This document shows positions 20,367 to 29,145 of a DNA stretch of 64,000 nt, piece after piece. Position numbers and translations under genes: made by a program. The notes under the pieces are model-generated. The model ran no database searches. It saw only the letters and a program-made list of their open reading frames with translations, and was not told the origin of the DNA. Source of the DNA: Clostridium sp. (lineage in GTDB: Bacteria > Bacillota_I > Bacilli_A > Acholeplasmatales > Anaeroplasmataceae). The stretch lies in the NCBI GenBank assembly GCA_022010015.1, contig CP091735.1, forward strand, positions 1,860,001-1,924,000. The letters are read 5' to 3'. Positions within the stretch are counted from its first letter, which is position 1. The number at the start of each line of letters is the position of its first letter.

Positions 20367-21320
20367 TCATTTTAAATTTTGTACTAATTCTTCTAAAGAT
20401 TCGTTTCTCTTTGTTTTCATCTTTAGCGCATCGGCTAAAGGTGTAGAAACTAACTTATTATTTTTTATTCCACAAGCAACACCATAGGTGCCCTCATGTA
20501 ATAAATCAATTGCATATCCGCCTAATCTTGAAGCAAGTAAGCGGTCCTCTGGAGTAGGTGTACCACCTCTTTGAATATAGCCTAAGACTGTAGCTCTACA
20601 TTCATATCCAGTATATTCTTCAATTTCCTTTGCAAACCGATAAACATCAGTCATATGCTCAGAAATAACAACAATTGCATGTCTTCTTCCTTGTAAACGA
20701 TTTATTTTTAAATCATTTAAAAGCTTTTCTTTATCTAGCCCTGTTTGACTAGTAACTATATATTCAGCACCACAGCATATTCCTGAATAAAGTGCTAAAT
20801 CTCCACATTCTCTTCCCATTACCTCAATAATTGAGCATCTTTGATGAGATGATGAGGTGTCACGTAATTTATCAATTGCATCGCATGCTGTATTTAAAGC
20901 TGTTGAAAAGCCAATTGTAAAATCCGTTGAAGCAATATCATTATCAATAGTACCAGGAAGACCAATTACCTTTACACCCATTTCTGATAAACGTAGGGCT
21001 CCTGTATAGGTACCATCGCCACCAATGCATATAAGTGCATCTATATCATTTTTTTCTAACTGCTTAATGGCTAACTTTCTAACCTGCTCATAGGCAAATT
21101 CTGGCAATCTAGCAGTACCAAGAATTGTACCACCTCTATTTAGAATCTCACTAACATGCTTTCTCGTAAATTCTTCGATTTTGCCTTCAACAAGACCCTT
21201 ATAGCCATCATATATTCCGAAAACCTGATCTCCATGTGTAAGTCCAGCACGAACCACTGCACGTATTGCAGCATTCATTCCTGGAGCATCGCCACCAGAC
21301 GTTAAAACACCAACACGCAT
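20367..21320 (-). CDS. pfkA: ATP-dependent 6-phosphofructokinase
   Basis: Commits fructose-6-phosphate to glycolysis. The start MRVGVLTSGGDAPGMNAAIR at 21320 has a GGAGTGAT site; the open frame extends further upstream but without support. GTARLPEF, ICIGGDGTYTGALRL, GLPGTIDNDIASTD (catalytic TIDND) and EVMGRECGDLA follow. The second Gly in GGDGT indicates ATP rather than pyrophosphate use. Length 317 matches PfkA (about 320), and the frame is fully intact. A TATAAT-like -10 lies near 21337-21342. pyk follows 17 bases downstream. A PPi-type enzyme is divergently transcribed next door. Confidence 0.97.
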   Translation of the reverse strand: MRVGVLTSGGDAPGMNAAIRAVVRAGLTHGDQVFGIYDGYKGLVEGKIEEFTRKHVSEILNRGGTILGTARLPEFAYEQVRKLAIKQLEKNDIDALICIGGDGTYTGALRLSEMGVKVIGLPGTIDNDIASTDFTIGFSTALNTACDAIDKLRDTSSSHQRCSIIEVMGRECGDLALYSGICCGAEYIVTSQTGLDKEKLLNDLKINRLQGRRHAIVVISEHMTDVYRFAKEIEEYTGYECRATVLGYIQRGGTPTPEDRLLASRLGGYAIDLLHEGTYGVACGIKNNKLVSTPLADALKMKTKRNESLEELVQNLK

Positions 21321-21478
21321 ATTAATCACTCCAGAAATTATTATAACATAATATTTGCAAAAAAATAAATATTTTTTTGACAATAAAAAGCGGTTTCATT
21401 ACAAAAAGAAAACCTATCACTTTTATAATTATTAGTTTAAAAAGAAAAAAACATAATTCGACTTTTTCTTTTTTTATA

Positions 21479-21507
21479 TTGACATTTTCATAAATTTACA
21501 CTAAAAT
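21479..21507 (+). promoter_or_regulatory. Promoter of the PPi-type phosphofructokinase
   Basis: TTGACA at 21479-21484, a 17-base spacer and TAAAAT at 21502-21507. The gene starts 38 bases downstream with an AAGGAGA site. Confidence 0.72.
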
Positions 21508-21544
21508 TATAAATAAAGAACTACAGTTTAAGGAGAAAAGAAAA

Positions 21545-22805
21545 ATGAATAAATTAAAGGGAGCTGCAATTTTAGGACAATCTGGAGGACCTACTTCAGT
21601 TATTAATGCCTCTGCAGCTGGCGTATTCCTTCAAGCACTAAAGGAAAAAAATATTACAAAAAGTATATGGTGCCGCTCATGGAATTAGAGGAATTTTTAA
21701 ACGAAGAATTCTATGATATAAATCAAGAGGACGTAAAGGAACTTGAACTTTTTAAAGACTACGCCATCTTCATCAATTGGTTCTGTTAGATATAAGCTAA
21801 AGCCACTTGAAGAGGATGATAGCGAATATAAACGTCTTTTTAGAGGTTTTTTTAAAAAAATATAATATTCGTTACTTCTTCTATAATGGCGGAAACGATA
21901 GTATGGATACTTGTAATAAGGTATCAAAATTCTTCAAAGATTCTGGATATGAATGCTATTGTATGGGTGTTCCAAAAACTATCGATAACGACCTAGATTT
22001 AACTGATCATTGCCCAGGATATGCTTCTGCTGCTAAATATGTTGCAACATCAATTATGGAAATTAAGCAGGATGCTAATGTTTATGATACACCAATGGTT
22101 ACAATTGTTGAAATAATGGGTCGTAATGCAGGTTGGCTTACAGCAGCAAGTGCTCTTGCATCATTTAAAGGAAATGGTCCAGATTTAATTTACCTTCCAG
22201 AGGTTGCTTTTTCATTAGAAAAATTTTATTCAGATGTAGATCGTGTCTATAAAGAAAATCATGGAAAGGTATTAGTTGCAGTATCAGAAGGTGTAAAAAC
22301 TGCTGATGGTAAATATATACCTGAGCTTTTAGCTAGCAATCTTGCCAAGGATTCATTTGGTCACGCTCAGCTTGGTGGAACTGCTTCTGTCCTTGCTCAA
22401 AAGGTAAAGGAAAAGCTTAATGTTAAGGTTAGAGCCATTGAATTCTCACTTCTTCAAAGATGTGCACAGCATCTTGCCTCAAAGGTTGATATCGAAGAAG
22501 CATTTAAAGCAGGTAAAATCGCTGTTAAAGAAGCTTGCAAGGGAACTACTGATAAAATGGTCGGCTTTAAACGTCATATGGAAAATGGTAAATATGAATG
22601 TGAATATGTACTATTTGACCTAGCTCTTGTTGCCAATACTGAAAAGAAGGTTCCACTTGATTGGATTACTACTGATCATACTGGTCTAACAATGGATTAT
22701 ATTAATTATGCTCTTCCTCTTATTCAAGGTGATCTAAAAGCACCTTTAGAGGATGGACTTCCTAGATTTGCTAAATTAAAAAAAGTTTTTGTTGAGAAGC
22801 TTTAA
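21545..22805 (+). CDS. pfp: Pyrophosphate-type phosphofructokinase (PFP)
   Basis: Catalyses reversible phosphorylation of fructose-6-phosphate using PPi. It begins MNKLKGAAILGQSGGPTSVI and later has FFYNGGNDSMDT, where Asp replaces the ATP-type Gly (GGDGT). That substitution is the main marker of PPi dependence. GVPKTIDNDLDLTDHCPG and EIMGRNAGWLTAAS follow. Repaired length is about 415 residues, longer than PfkA as expected for this clade. Breaks lie near 21662, 21754 and 21850, all in the 5' third, with the 3' two-thirds intact. It is divergent from pfkA and has its own promoter. Carrying both enzymes suggests PPi-based or gluconeogenic flexibility. Confidence 0.93.
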
Positions 22806-22808
22806 AAA

Positions 22809-22848
22809 AATTAAAACTATCAATCAATGTTGACTGATAGTTTTTTTA
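22809..22848. terminator. Bidirectional terminator between pfp and spoVAE
   Basis: An AACTATCA / TGATAGTT stem has seven T on the plus side and a poly-A/T tract on the minus side. It lies between two convergent stop codons. Confidence 0.82.
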
Positions 22849-23198
22849 GTTCTTCGGCTTACATAAAATTCCAATTAAAACTGATAAGAATATTGTAAGA
22901 GAAATACCAAAGGCTGTCTTATCGAATATGGAGGTAAAGACCCCTATAATCCCCTTATTTTTTTGGCACCACTATAAGCAGCATGCACTAGGCTATGACC
23001 AAAGCTTGTAATAGGCAGCAATGCCCCAGCACCTGCAACCTTAATTAGTTTATCATAAAAATTAAAAAAGTCTAAAAACACCCCAATAACAACAAATAGT
23101 CCTGTAATATGTCCTGGTGTTAATTTAAATAAATCTAAGATTAATTGACCAATTGCACAAATTAAACCACCAACCAAAAAAGCATATAAAAATATCAA
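22846..23198 (-). CDS. spoVAE: Stage V sporulation protein AE (SpoVAEb type)
   Basis: Membrane protein of the SpoVA channel that moves Ca-dipicolinate into and out of the spore core. TTG at 23198 is the best start because it gives IFLYAFLVGGLICAIGQLIL, matching Bacillus SpoVAE, and overlaps the spoVAD stop (TTGA). A GTG nine bases upstream is possible. KLTPGHITGLFVVIGVFLD, FYDKLIKVAGAGALLPITSF and GHSLVHAAYSGAKK follow. One T7 run near 22962 breaks the frame; repair adds a final membrane segment ending GILCKPKN. About 115 residues, as usual. Last gene of the sporulation operon. Confidence 0.93.
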
Positions 23199-24209
23199 TC
23201 TAAGCACCTCTTTAAAACTATTGCATGAGCAATTGCGGGAATACTTTCATGCTGAAGACACATACTAGGATTTAATAAGGCACCTGTTGCACATATTAAT
23301 ACCTTATTTAAATTGCCCATAGTTAATTCATTAAGAATGTATGATAGTGTAACACATCCACAGCAAGCACAACCACTACCACCAGCAAATACATGCTGCT
23401 TGTTATTATCATATATCAATAATCCACAATCATTGTAATTAAATGTTTGATATTTTTTTCTTTAAGTACATCTTTAACTATCTCATAGCCAAATATTGAT
23501 AAATCACCAGTTAATATCAAATCATAATCGCTTGGCTTTAAATTAAAAATCACTAAAATGGGATAATAATGTTTCAATCGCAGCCGGAGCCATTGCTCGA
23601 CCCATATCTGTTTGATTTTTTTAAAGCCTACATCAATAATTTTACCAAGAGTTGCACCTGATATCATTACTTTACTTCTTTTTTTCTACTTAATAAAGCA
23701 CTAGCAGCACCGGTAACTGTAAACGTAGTTGTTTCCCCTTTAGCTCCACCATATTCCACTGGATTTCGAAATTGCCTTTTCCGCACTACAATTATGACTG
23801 CTCGTAATAGCAATAATATTGTCATAATTATTTGATTCAATGGCTATAGCTGAGGTTATAATTCCTAAAGCAATGGTTGAACATGCTCCATAAATTCCTA
23901 AAAAAAGGAATATCAAAATTTATTCCAACATAATTTGAAATAGCCGTTTGATTAATTAAATCTCCACCAATCAATAAATCAATATCAGTATCATTTAATT
24001 TAGCCTTAGCCAAAAAGCTTTTTTTAAGCATTTTTGTTTGAAGCATCATTTCAGCTTGTTCGAATGAGCTACATCCTAAATAATTGTCATAAACAATTTC
24101 GTCATAATATTCTTTAAGTGGACCTTCACCCTCAAGGCTTCCTACAATTGTTGCAGCATAGTTTAAATATACATCGTTAAATTTCAAGCTTTGTTTACCA
24201 ATTTTTCAT
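23195..24209 (-). CDS. spoVAD: Stage V sporulation protein AD
   Basis: Soluble thiolase-fold protein of the SpoVA complex that binds dipicolinic acid. After removing one A near 24203 the start becomes MKIGKQSLKFNDVYLNYAAT, matching the family start; its ATG overlaps the spoVAC TGA (ATGA). SLEGEGPLKEYYDEI, LLIGGDLINQTAISNYVGIN, YGACST and SSHNCSAEKA follow, and later AMAPAAIETL, LTGDLSIFGYEIVKD and CACCGCVTLSYILNEL. Length about 335 fits. Breaks lie near 23897, 23767, 23615, 23560 and 23450. In Bacillus it is made in the forespore under sigma-G. Confidence 0.95.
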
Positions 24210-24653
24210 ATAAAGCTCACCAAATATCTTATTATTGCCATCATAACAGCACTAAAAACGCCCATTGCTAAGACTGAGGAGGCTAACTTAAATACATTAG
24301 CACCGATTCCTAAAATTATACCTTCTGGCTTGTATTCCATCGCTGAGGAAATCATTGAATTAGCAAATCCCGTTATAGGAATAGAAAAACCGCATTTTCC
24401 AATTTGACCAAGTCTATCATAAAATCCAAATGCCGAGCTTACACCTGCAGCTAAAATCATAATTCCAATCATATATGTACTACTTAATTCATCATCTACA
24501 CCATTATGCTTAAATATTGTTATTATAGCTTGACCAATAAGACAAATTAATCCACCAAATAAAAAAATGCTAAGCAAACATTTTTTTACAATCATTTTTT
24601 TATTTAACTTTGTCGTAATCCTTTTTAAGATATATTTCTTTTTTTATATGCAT
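24206..24653 (-). CDS. spoVAC: Stage V sporulation protein AC
   Basis: Integral membrane component of the SpoVA DPA channel, mechanosensitive in Bacillus. The clean frame begins MIVKKCLLSIFLFGGLICLI at 24595. A GGTGAGC-led ATG at 24653 would add MHIKKEIYLKKDYDKV and is likelier, but needs one base removed near 24598-24606. Family signatures: GLICLIGQAIITIF, GFYDRLGQIGKCGFSIPITG, FANSMISSAMEYKPEGIILG, NVFKLASSVLAMGVFSA. Four or five membrane segments are expected, for about 130-148 residues. It follows spoIIAB by only 50 bases, leaving no room for the sigma-F gene normally found there. Confidence 0.94.
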
Positions 24654-24702
24654 ATTGCTCACCAACATTATTTTTGCATAAATAATAGTACATTTATACT
24701 AT

Positions 24703-25126
24703 CTAGACATTAAACTTTTTATGAATTATGACATGGCAACCTTCGTTTAACCTCGAAATAACCTGCATTTCATCAGAGAAAATTTCCATTATTGTAAAGC
24801 CAAGACCACTTCTCTCTTCATTTTTGGTAGAAAATAAAGGCTTTTTAGCTTCCTCTACATTTTCTATACCAATGCCATTATCAATAAAATGAAGAATGAT
24901 TTCCTCATTATTTAGCTCAATTATACACTTAATTATTTCTTCTTCATTTTTCTTTATAGCCATGAACTATAGCATTTGTTATTGCCTCACTAGCAATTGT
25001 TTTAACTTCATCAATAAAAACTAATAGTAACATTTTTTTATTAATCAAGAATCCCTGCAATAATATTACGCATTATACTAATATTTTTCAAGTTTTTGCA
25101 TTAAAGCTTATTTCAAATCTATTCAT
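24703..25126 (-). CDS. spoIIAB: Anti-sigma F factor SpoIIAB
   Basis: A serine kinase and anti-sigma factor that holds sigma-F inactive until SpoIIAA is dephosphorylated in the forespore. Repaired start MNRFEISFNAKLE at 25126. The GHKL ATPase motifs are present: TIASEAITNAIVHGYKEK (N box), LHFIDNGIGI (D-x-G), FSTKNEERSGLGFTIMEIF (G1/G2 region). Bacillus SpoIIAB reads almost the same in all three. Breaks near 24962, 25030 and 25088-25100 split the N-terminal third. Length about 140, as usual. Its partner spoIIAA overlaps upstream; its target gene sigF is missing downstream. Confidence 0.95.
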
Positions 25127-25129
25127 TAT

Positions 25130-25483
25130 CTAGCCCCCACAAACATTAAAAACACTCTCTTCATTATCTCTAATTTTACATATCTTCATCAAACCAGAAA
25201 TTCTAATAATTCTTTCTATTTTTGTCATTAAGATTACATATCGTTACATCTCCTCCAATCACCTTAAGTTGTTGATATCTACCAATTATTAAGCCAATAC
25301 CTGACGAATCCAAAAAAATGTTAATCTTTCAAAATTAAAAAAACTAAATGCTTAATATTGTGTAGTTCAATATATTTAACTAATCTTAATCGTAAATCAC
25401 TAACATGATTTTTCATCAAGCTCTCCTTTAAATCTTACAAATAATATATCATCCTTAATATACATATTAACCGCTAAGCTCAT
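25130..25483 (-). CDS. spoIIAA: Anti-anti-sigma F factor SpoIIAA
   Basis: A STAS-domain protein. When unphosphorylated it binds SpoIIAB and frees sigma-F. Start 25483 (MSLAVNMYIKDDILFVRF) follows GGAGATGAT. FKGELDEKSC, then LVFNFERLTFLDSSGIGLII, holds the phosphorylatable Ser of the DSSG motif. GRYQQLKVIGGDVTICNL and RIIRISGLMKICK complete the fold. About 116 residues, the family size. Breaks lie near 25410, 25330, 25317 and 25210. First gene of spoIIAA-spoIIAB-spoVAC-spoVAD-spoVAE. In Bacillus the first part is sigma-H-driven and spoVA sigma-G-driven; here no internal terminator is seen. Confidence 0.94.
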
Positions 25484-25579
25484 TAAATCATCTCCATACG
25501 TATTTTAAATTAAGTTATACCTCTTTTTAAATAACTTCGACAACTATAGAGAAAAAAAGTCATTTAAAATAATAATGAT

Positions 25580-25613
25580 AAAAAAAGGAATATGTCGTTA
25601 TTTGACATATTCC
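25580..25613 (-). terminator. Intrinsic terminator after the CBS-domain gene
   Basis: On the minus strand GGAATATGTC pairs perfectly with GACATATTCC and is followed by seven T. It insulates the sporulation operon from the yqeY-CBS unit. Confidence 0.88.
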
Positions 25614-25636
25614 CACTCTTTAACAAGTATTATAGA

Positions 25637-26364
25637 CTATTTTATAACATCATACAATGTTATAATTCCTATTATTTCTTCATCCTCATAGCCATTATTT
25701 GTAACTAAAAAGCATTACTAAGCGCTTATTATTTATTTTTTTCTTTGATTAAATATCTCTACTAATCTTTCAAATCTAGTGTTCTTTTTTTAACGAATTG
25801 ATAGCATTCGGTAAAATGACTTGCAATATTTAAATAATTCAAAAAAATCAGCAATTGTTGCTTTATCATCTAAAAATGACATTATTGTTACTATAAACAT
25901 ATGACAATAAAAACATTTGAGCTAAATACACCAATTAGAACTCCCGTTTTATCTAAAACAGGAATATGAGAATAGCCATTTTGAATCATCAAATTAACGA
26001 TTGACTTTAAAGAATCATTAATTTCGGCATAAACCATTTCTCTTTTTTTAGTGCACACATCATAAGCAACTCTAGGATTTTCAATTCTAACGATTTCTTT
26101 TTTTAAAAAATCAATAAGCTCCTGATTAATAGTGAATGAATCACCACCAATTATATCAGCCTCATGAATTAAAAAATTTCGGAGCGTTCTTATCTTATCA
26201 ATAATATTAGCTCTATTTTTTTATCAAATGCTAAATAGCTTTTTCTTTAAATGATCTATATGGTAGACAATAATAGATTTAGAGCTATAGATATTGTAGA
26301 AATTCTTTAAATGATTTTCTAATTCTGAATAAAGATTTAAAAATTCCTGATTATTATCTTGCAT
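25637..26364 (-). CDS. HEPN-like helical domain plus CBS pair protein
   Basis: About 240 residues after repair. The N-terminal helical part contains NRANIIDKIRTLRNFLIHEA, with an R-x4-H motif of the HEPN type. IENPRVAYDVCTKKREMV leads into a tandem CBS domain: MIQNGYSHIPVLDKTGVLIG and, near the C-terminus, VTNNGYEDEEIIGIITLYDV. CBS pairs bind adenosyl nucleotides and regulate a partner. This architecture (helical 'LRN-x-x-H-E' domain plus CBS) occurs in other Firmicutes; its function is unclear to me. Breaks lie near 26310, 26222, 25990 and 25680-25880. Its ATG overlaps the region of the yqeY stop. Confidence 0.72.
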
Positions 26365-26365
26365 A

Positions 26366-26805
26366 TTAAATTTCTTTTTAGGGTTTGATTAACAAGCTTC
26401 ATATCAACGCTTCCAGCATAATTTGCTTTTAAAATATTTCATAACAGCTGGCACACTCTTATCATCAAGCTTAGAAATAATTTCTTTAATTTCATCCTTA
26501 GTTAATTGCTTTGGTAAATAAGCATTAAGAATTTGTTGTTGCTTTAAAAGCTCATCAACCTTCTCTAAATACTTAGGATCATGGCTTGCAGCAACCTTGA
26601 AGTTATTTGCTTCCTCTTCTAGCTCCTTAATTGTTTTTTTGAATTAACTGTAATGTATCAGCATCAGTTAATTCCTCGTTTTTGTCTTCTTTTCAATAGA
26701 TAAAAGCATACATTTATTAATTGCAATGCCTAATATATCCTTTGCTAGAGCATCATGATTTTTCATTGCTTGCATTTTATCTTTTTTTAATGTATCAAAT
26801 AGCAT
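26366..26805 (-). CDS. yqeY: GatB/YqeY domain protein
   Basis: YqeY-type proteins resemble the tail domain of the amidotransferase GatB and may act on tRNA or translation; the exact role is unknown. Start 26805 (MLFDTLKKDKMQAMKNHDAL) has AAAGGATGAT upstream. NEELTDADTLQLIQ, ELEEEANNFKVAASHDPKYL, ILNAYLPKQLTKDEIKEIIS and the C-terminal MKYFKANYAGSVDMKLVNQT follow. This order is typical of the family (about 148 residues). Removing an A near 26375 gives a stop one base before the CBS gene's ATG. Further breaks lie near 26640, 26690 and 26430. Confidence 0.85.
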
Positions 26806-26874
26806 AAATATCATCCTTTCTTCCCTTTATTATACACCATAATATAAATACATGCAATTATAATATTTTTTTCC

Positions 26875-26902
26875 AAAAAAAGGTATATCAAACGATATAC
26901 CT
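26875..26902 (-). terminator. Intrinsic terminator of eno
   Basis: On the minus strand GGTATATC-GTTT-GATATACC is followed by seven T. Confidence 0.9.
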
Positions 26903-26914
26903 AATTATTTTTAA

Positions 26915-28225
26915 TTACTTAATGCAATAAATTGATTTCTTACCAGCAAATACTGATACACCAGCATAAGCTCCATGACCATTTAAATCATCTTCAATAC
27001 GCATTAATTGGTTGTATTTAGCAATACGGTCAGTACGGCTTGCTGAACCAGTCTTAATTTGACCAGCATTTACACCAACAACTAGATCAGCAATTGTAGT
27101 ATCTTCAGTTTCACCAGAACGATGGCTTACAATTGCAGTGTAACCAGCACGCTTAGCCATTTCAATTGCCTCGAAAGTCTCAGTTAAAGTACCAATTTGG
27201 TTAACCTTAATAAGAATTGCATTAGCAACACCAAGCTCAATACCCTTAGCTAAACGCTTAGTATTTGTAACGAATAAATCATCACCAACTAGTTGAATCT
27301 TCTTTCCAAGCTTATCAGTTAAATACTTCCAGCCTTCCCAGTCATCTTCAGCAAGACCATCCTCAATAGTTAAAATTGGGAACTTCTCACATAGAGGAAC
27401 ATAATATTCATCTACCATTTGCTCAGCTGTAAATTGACCCTTATCAGCCTTTAATGTATAAAGCTTAGTCTCAGTATCATAGAATTCAGAAGCAGCAACA
27501 TCGATTCCTAGGCAAATATCCTTACCTGGAACATAACCTGCAGCCTTAATAGCCTCAACAACACGCTCAAATGCTTCAGTATTTGAACCAAGTTTTGGAG
27601 CATATCCACCTTCATCACCAACGCTAGTTGCATAGCCAGCCTTCTTAAGAATAGTCTTTAAAGCATGGAATACCTCAGCACCCATTCTTACAGCCTCACG
27701 AATGCTTGTAGCACCGATAGGTAAAATCATAATCTCTTGGAAGTCAATACAGAAATCAGCATGAGCTCCACCATTTAAAATATTCATCATTGGTAATGGT
27801 AATTGATGAGCATTGCAACCACCAAAATAATTATATAAAGGTGTACCAAGATAATCAGCTGCTGCACGTGCACAAGCAATTGAAACACCTAAAATAGCAT
27901 TTGCTCCTAGCTTACCTTTATTTTCAGTACCATCTAAGTCAATCATTAAATGGTCAATAGCAATTTGATCACGAACATCCATACCAATTAGCTTTGGTTG
28001 AATAATTTCATTAACATTTTCTACCGCTTTTAATGTACCTTTTCCATTATAACGACTCTTATCTCCATCACGTAATTCAACTGCTTCATAAATACCAGTT
28101 GATGCTCCACTTGGAACTAATGCACGACCAAATGCACCACTTTCAGTTGTAACCTCAACCTCAACAGTTGGATTTCCACGAGAGTCTAAAACTTCTCTTG
28201 CATATACGCTAAAAATATTTGGCAT
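26915..28225 (-). CDS. eno: Enolase
   Basis: Converts 2-phosphoglycerate to PEP. The frame is intact, 436 residues. MPNIFSVYAREVLDSRGNPT is the classic start. VPSGASTGIYEAVELRD (loop containing the catalytic Ser), SVGDEGGYAPKL (Glu/Gly loop), LTIEDGLAEDDWEGW (metal ligand), LVGDDLFVTN (metal Asp), ILIKVNQIGTLTET (catalytic Lys) and VSHRSGETEDTTIADL follow. An AAGGAGAT site precedes the start. The codons are clean and A/T runs of 5-6 are read in frame, unlike many neighbours. It is transcribed alone between its own promoter and terminator. Confidence 0.99.
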   Translation of the reverse strand: MPNIFSVYAREVLDSRGNPTVEVEVTTESGAFGRALVPSGASTGIYEAVELRDGDKSRYNGKGTLKAVENVNEIIQPKLIGMDVRDQIAIDHLMIDLDGTENKGKLGANAILGVSIACARAAADYLGTPLYNYFGGCNAHQLPLPMMNILNGGAHADFCIDFQEIMILPIGATSIREAVRMGAEVFHALKTILKKAGYATSVGDEGGYAPKLGSNTEAFERVVEAIKAAGYVPGKDICLGIDVAASEFYDTETKLYTLKADKGQFTAEQMVDEYYVPLCEKFPILTIEDGLAEDDWEGWKYLTDKLGKKIQLVGDDLFVTNTKRLAKGIELGVANAILIKVNQIGTLTETFEAIEMAKRAGYTAIVSHRSGETEDTTIADLVVGVNAGQIKTGSASRTDRIAKYNQLMRIEDDLNGHGAYAGVSVFAGKKSIYCIK

Positions 28226-28275
28226 AAAAATTTACATCTCCTTAAATATTATCTTGTTTTTTTATTACCATCATT

Positions 28276-28304
28276 ATTATACTATGTTATTATTATTATT
28301 CCAA
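28276..28304 (-). promoter_or_regulatory. Promoter of eno
   Basis: On the minus strand TTGGAA (28299-28304), 17 bases, then TATAAT (28276-28281). The start codon is about 50 bases downstream. Confidence 0.75.
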
Positions 28305-28357
28305 AATGAAAAACGTTTTAATACTGGCAATAATCCTCAGATATTGCTAGATTTTTA

Positions 28358-28967
28358 TCATATATTGATTTTTAATCTTTTGTTGACCAAAAGCGTAACT
28401 CCTACAACAACAAATGAAACGCAAAAAAATTAAAAGGTGTTATTCCAAATAAATAATACATTAAAAATTAGATTATTTTTCATTAATTCCTGGTATCATA
28501 CTACAAGCTCCAAGTACTGCCTCTTTGCCAAATAAATTAAGGTAAAAAAAGGAAGTGAAAAAGGAATTAGATATATAACCAGCGATTATCCAAGAAATTA
28601 TTCCAACAGCAAGCATAATTAAATTCTTGCAGGGTAGCTTTTCCTTTTTATTTACTAATCCTAAAGCTAATACCACTATAACCGCAATAACTAAATCAGA
28701 AAGTTCACCTACAAAGCCAGTACTACTAAATGGTAGCTTAATCAAAAATCTTATTATAGAAACAATTAATCCATCACTAAGTCCACCCATAAATGTCGCA
28801 ATTAAAATAGGTAGCATTGATAAATTAATCTCTAAAAAAATGCTGGGAAGAACGGTAAAGAAAACTTAGGTCCTACAATATATAATATTAATGATATTGC
28901 CGAAAAATATAGATATAAGACACATCTTTTTGATCATTTGCTTGTTTAAATTATTATTTTTTTTCAT
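28358..28967 (-). CDS. ribU: Riboflavin ECF transporter S component (RibU type)
   Basis: A membrane substrate-binding subunit for riboflavin uptake, working with a shared ECF energising module. About 195 residues after repair, start 28967 after AAAGGAAT. MLPILIATFMGGLSDGLIVS, then FLIKLPFSSTGFVGELSDLV are ECF S-component features, with further segments (ILALGL..., MLAVGIISWIIAGYISNSFF, NLFGKEAVLGACSMIPGINE). Breaks lie near 28835, 28860, 28480, 28425 and 28400; repair extends the protein past 28473 to 28358 with a sixth hydrophobic helix. The FMN riboswitch and terminator directly upstream make riboflavin the likely substrate. Confidence 0.85.
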
Positions 28968-28981
28968 TTTTTATTCCTTTC

Positions 28982-29009
28982 AAAAAAAAGACCCTACAGT
29001 ATGTAGGGC
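28982..29009 (-). terminator. Terminator of the FMN riboswitch expression platform
   Basis: On the minus strand CCCTACA-TAC-TGTAGGG, then eight T, lies between the aptamer and ribU. In FMN-type control, ligand binding favours this hairpin. Confidence 0.88.
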
Positions 29010-29029
29010 AAAAAAACAAATTTGTTTTT

Positions 29030-29140
29030 CTTCTTTCATCCAGACTTTACTGTCGGTTTAGGAATCACACCTAATCATGCATAAACGCTCGCTGACTATA
29101 CAGCCGGTAGGGAATTACACCCTGCCCTGAAGAATATATT
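29030..29140 (-). ncRNA. FMN riboswitch (RFN element)
   Basis: Read on the minus strand, the conserved RFN blocks appear in order. They are CTTCAGGGCAGGGTG, AATTCCCTACCGGC, GTCAGCGAGC, GCATGATTAGGTG, GATTCCTAAACCGACAGT and AAGTCTGGATGAAAGAAG. These are the six helix-junction elements that bind FMN. It lies just 5 bases after the gpmI stop and ahead of ribU, so it can attenuate both read-through and locally initiated transcripts. Confidence 0.96.
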
Positions 29141-29145
29141 CAGTT

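Noticed and set aside
21697..21927. Minus-strand open frame within pfp
   Set aside because: Shadow of pfp; Ser-rich translation is the reverse of its coding sequence.
28627..28869. 80-residue plus-strand frame over ribU
   Set aside because: Antisense shadow without a ribosome site.
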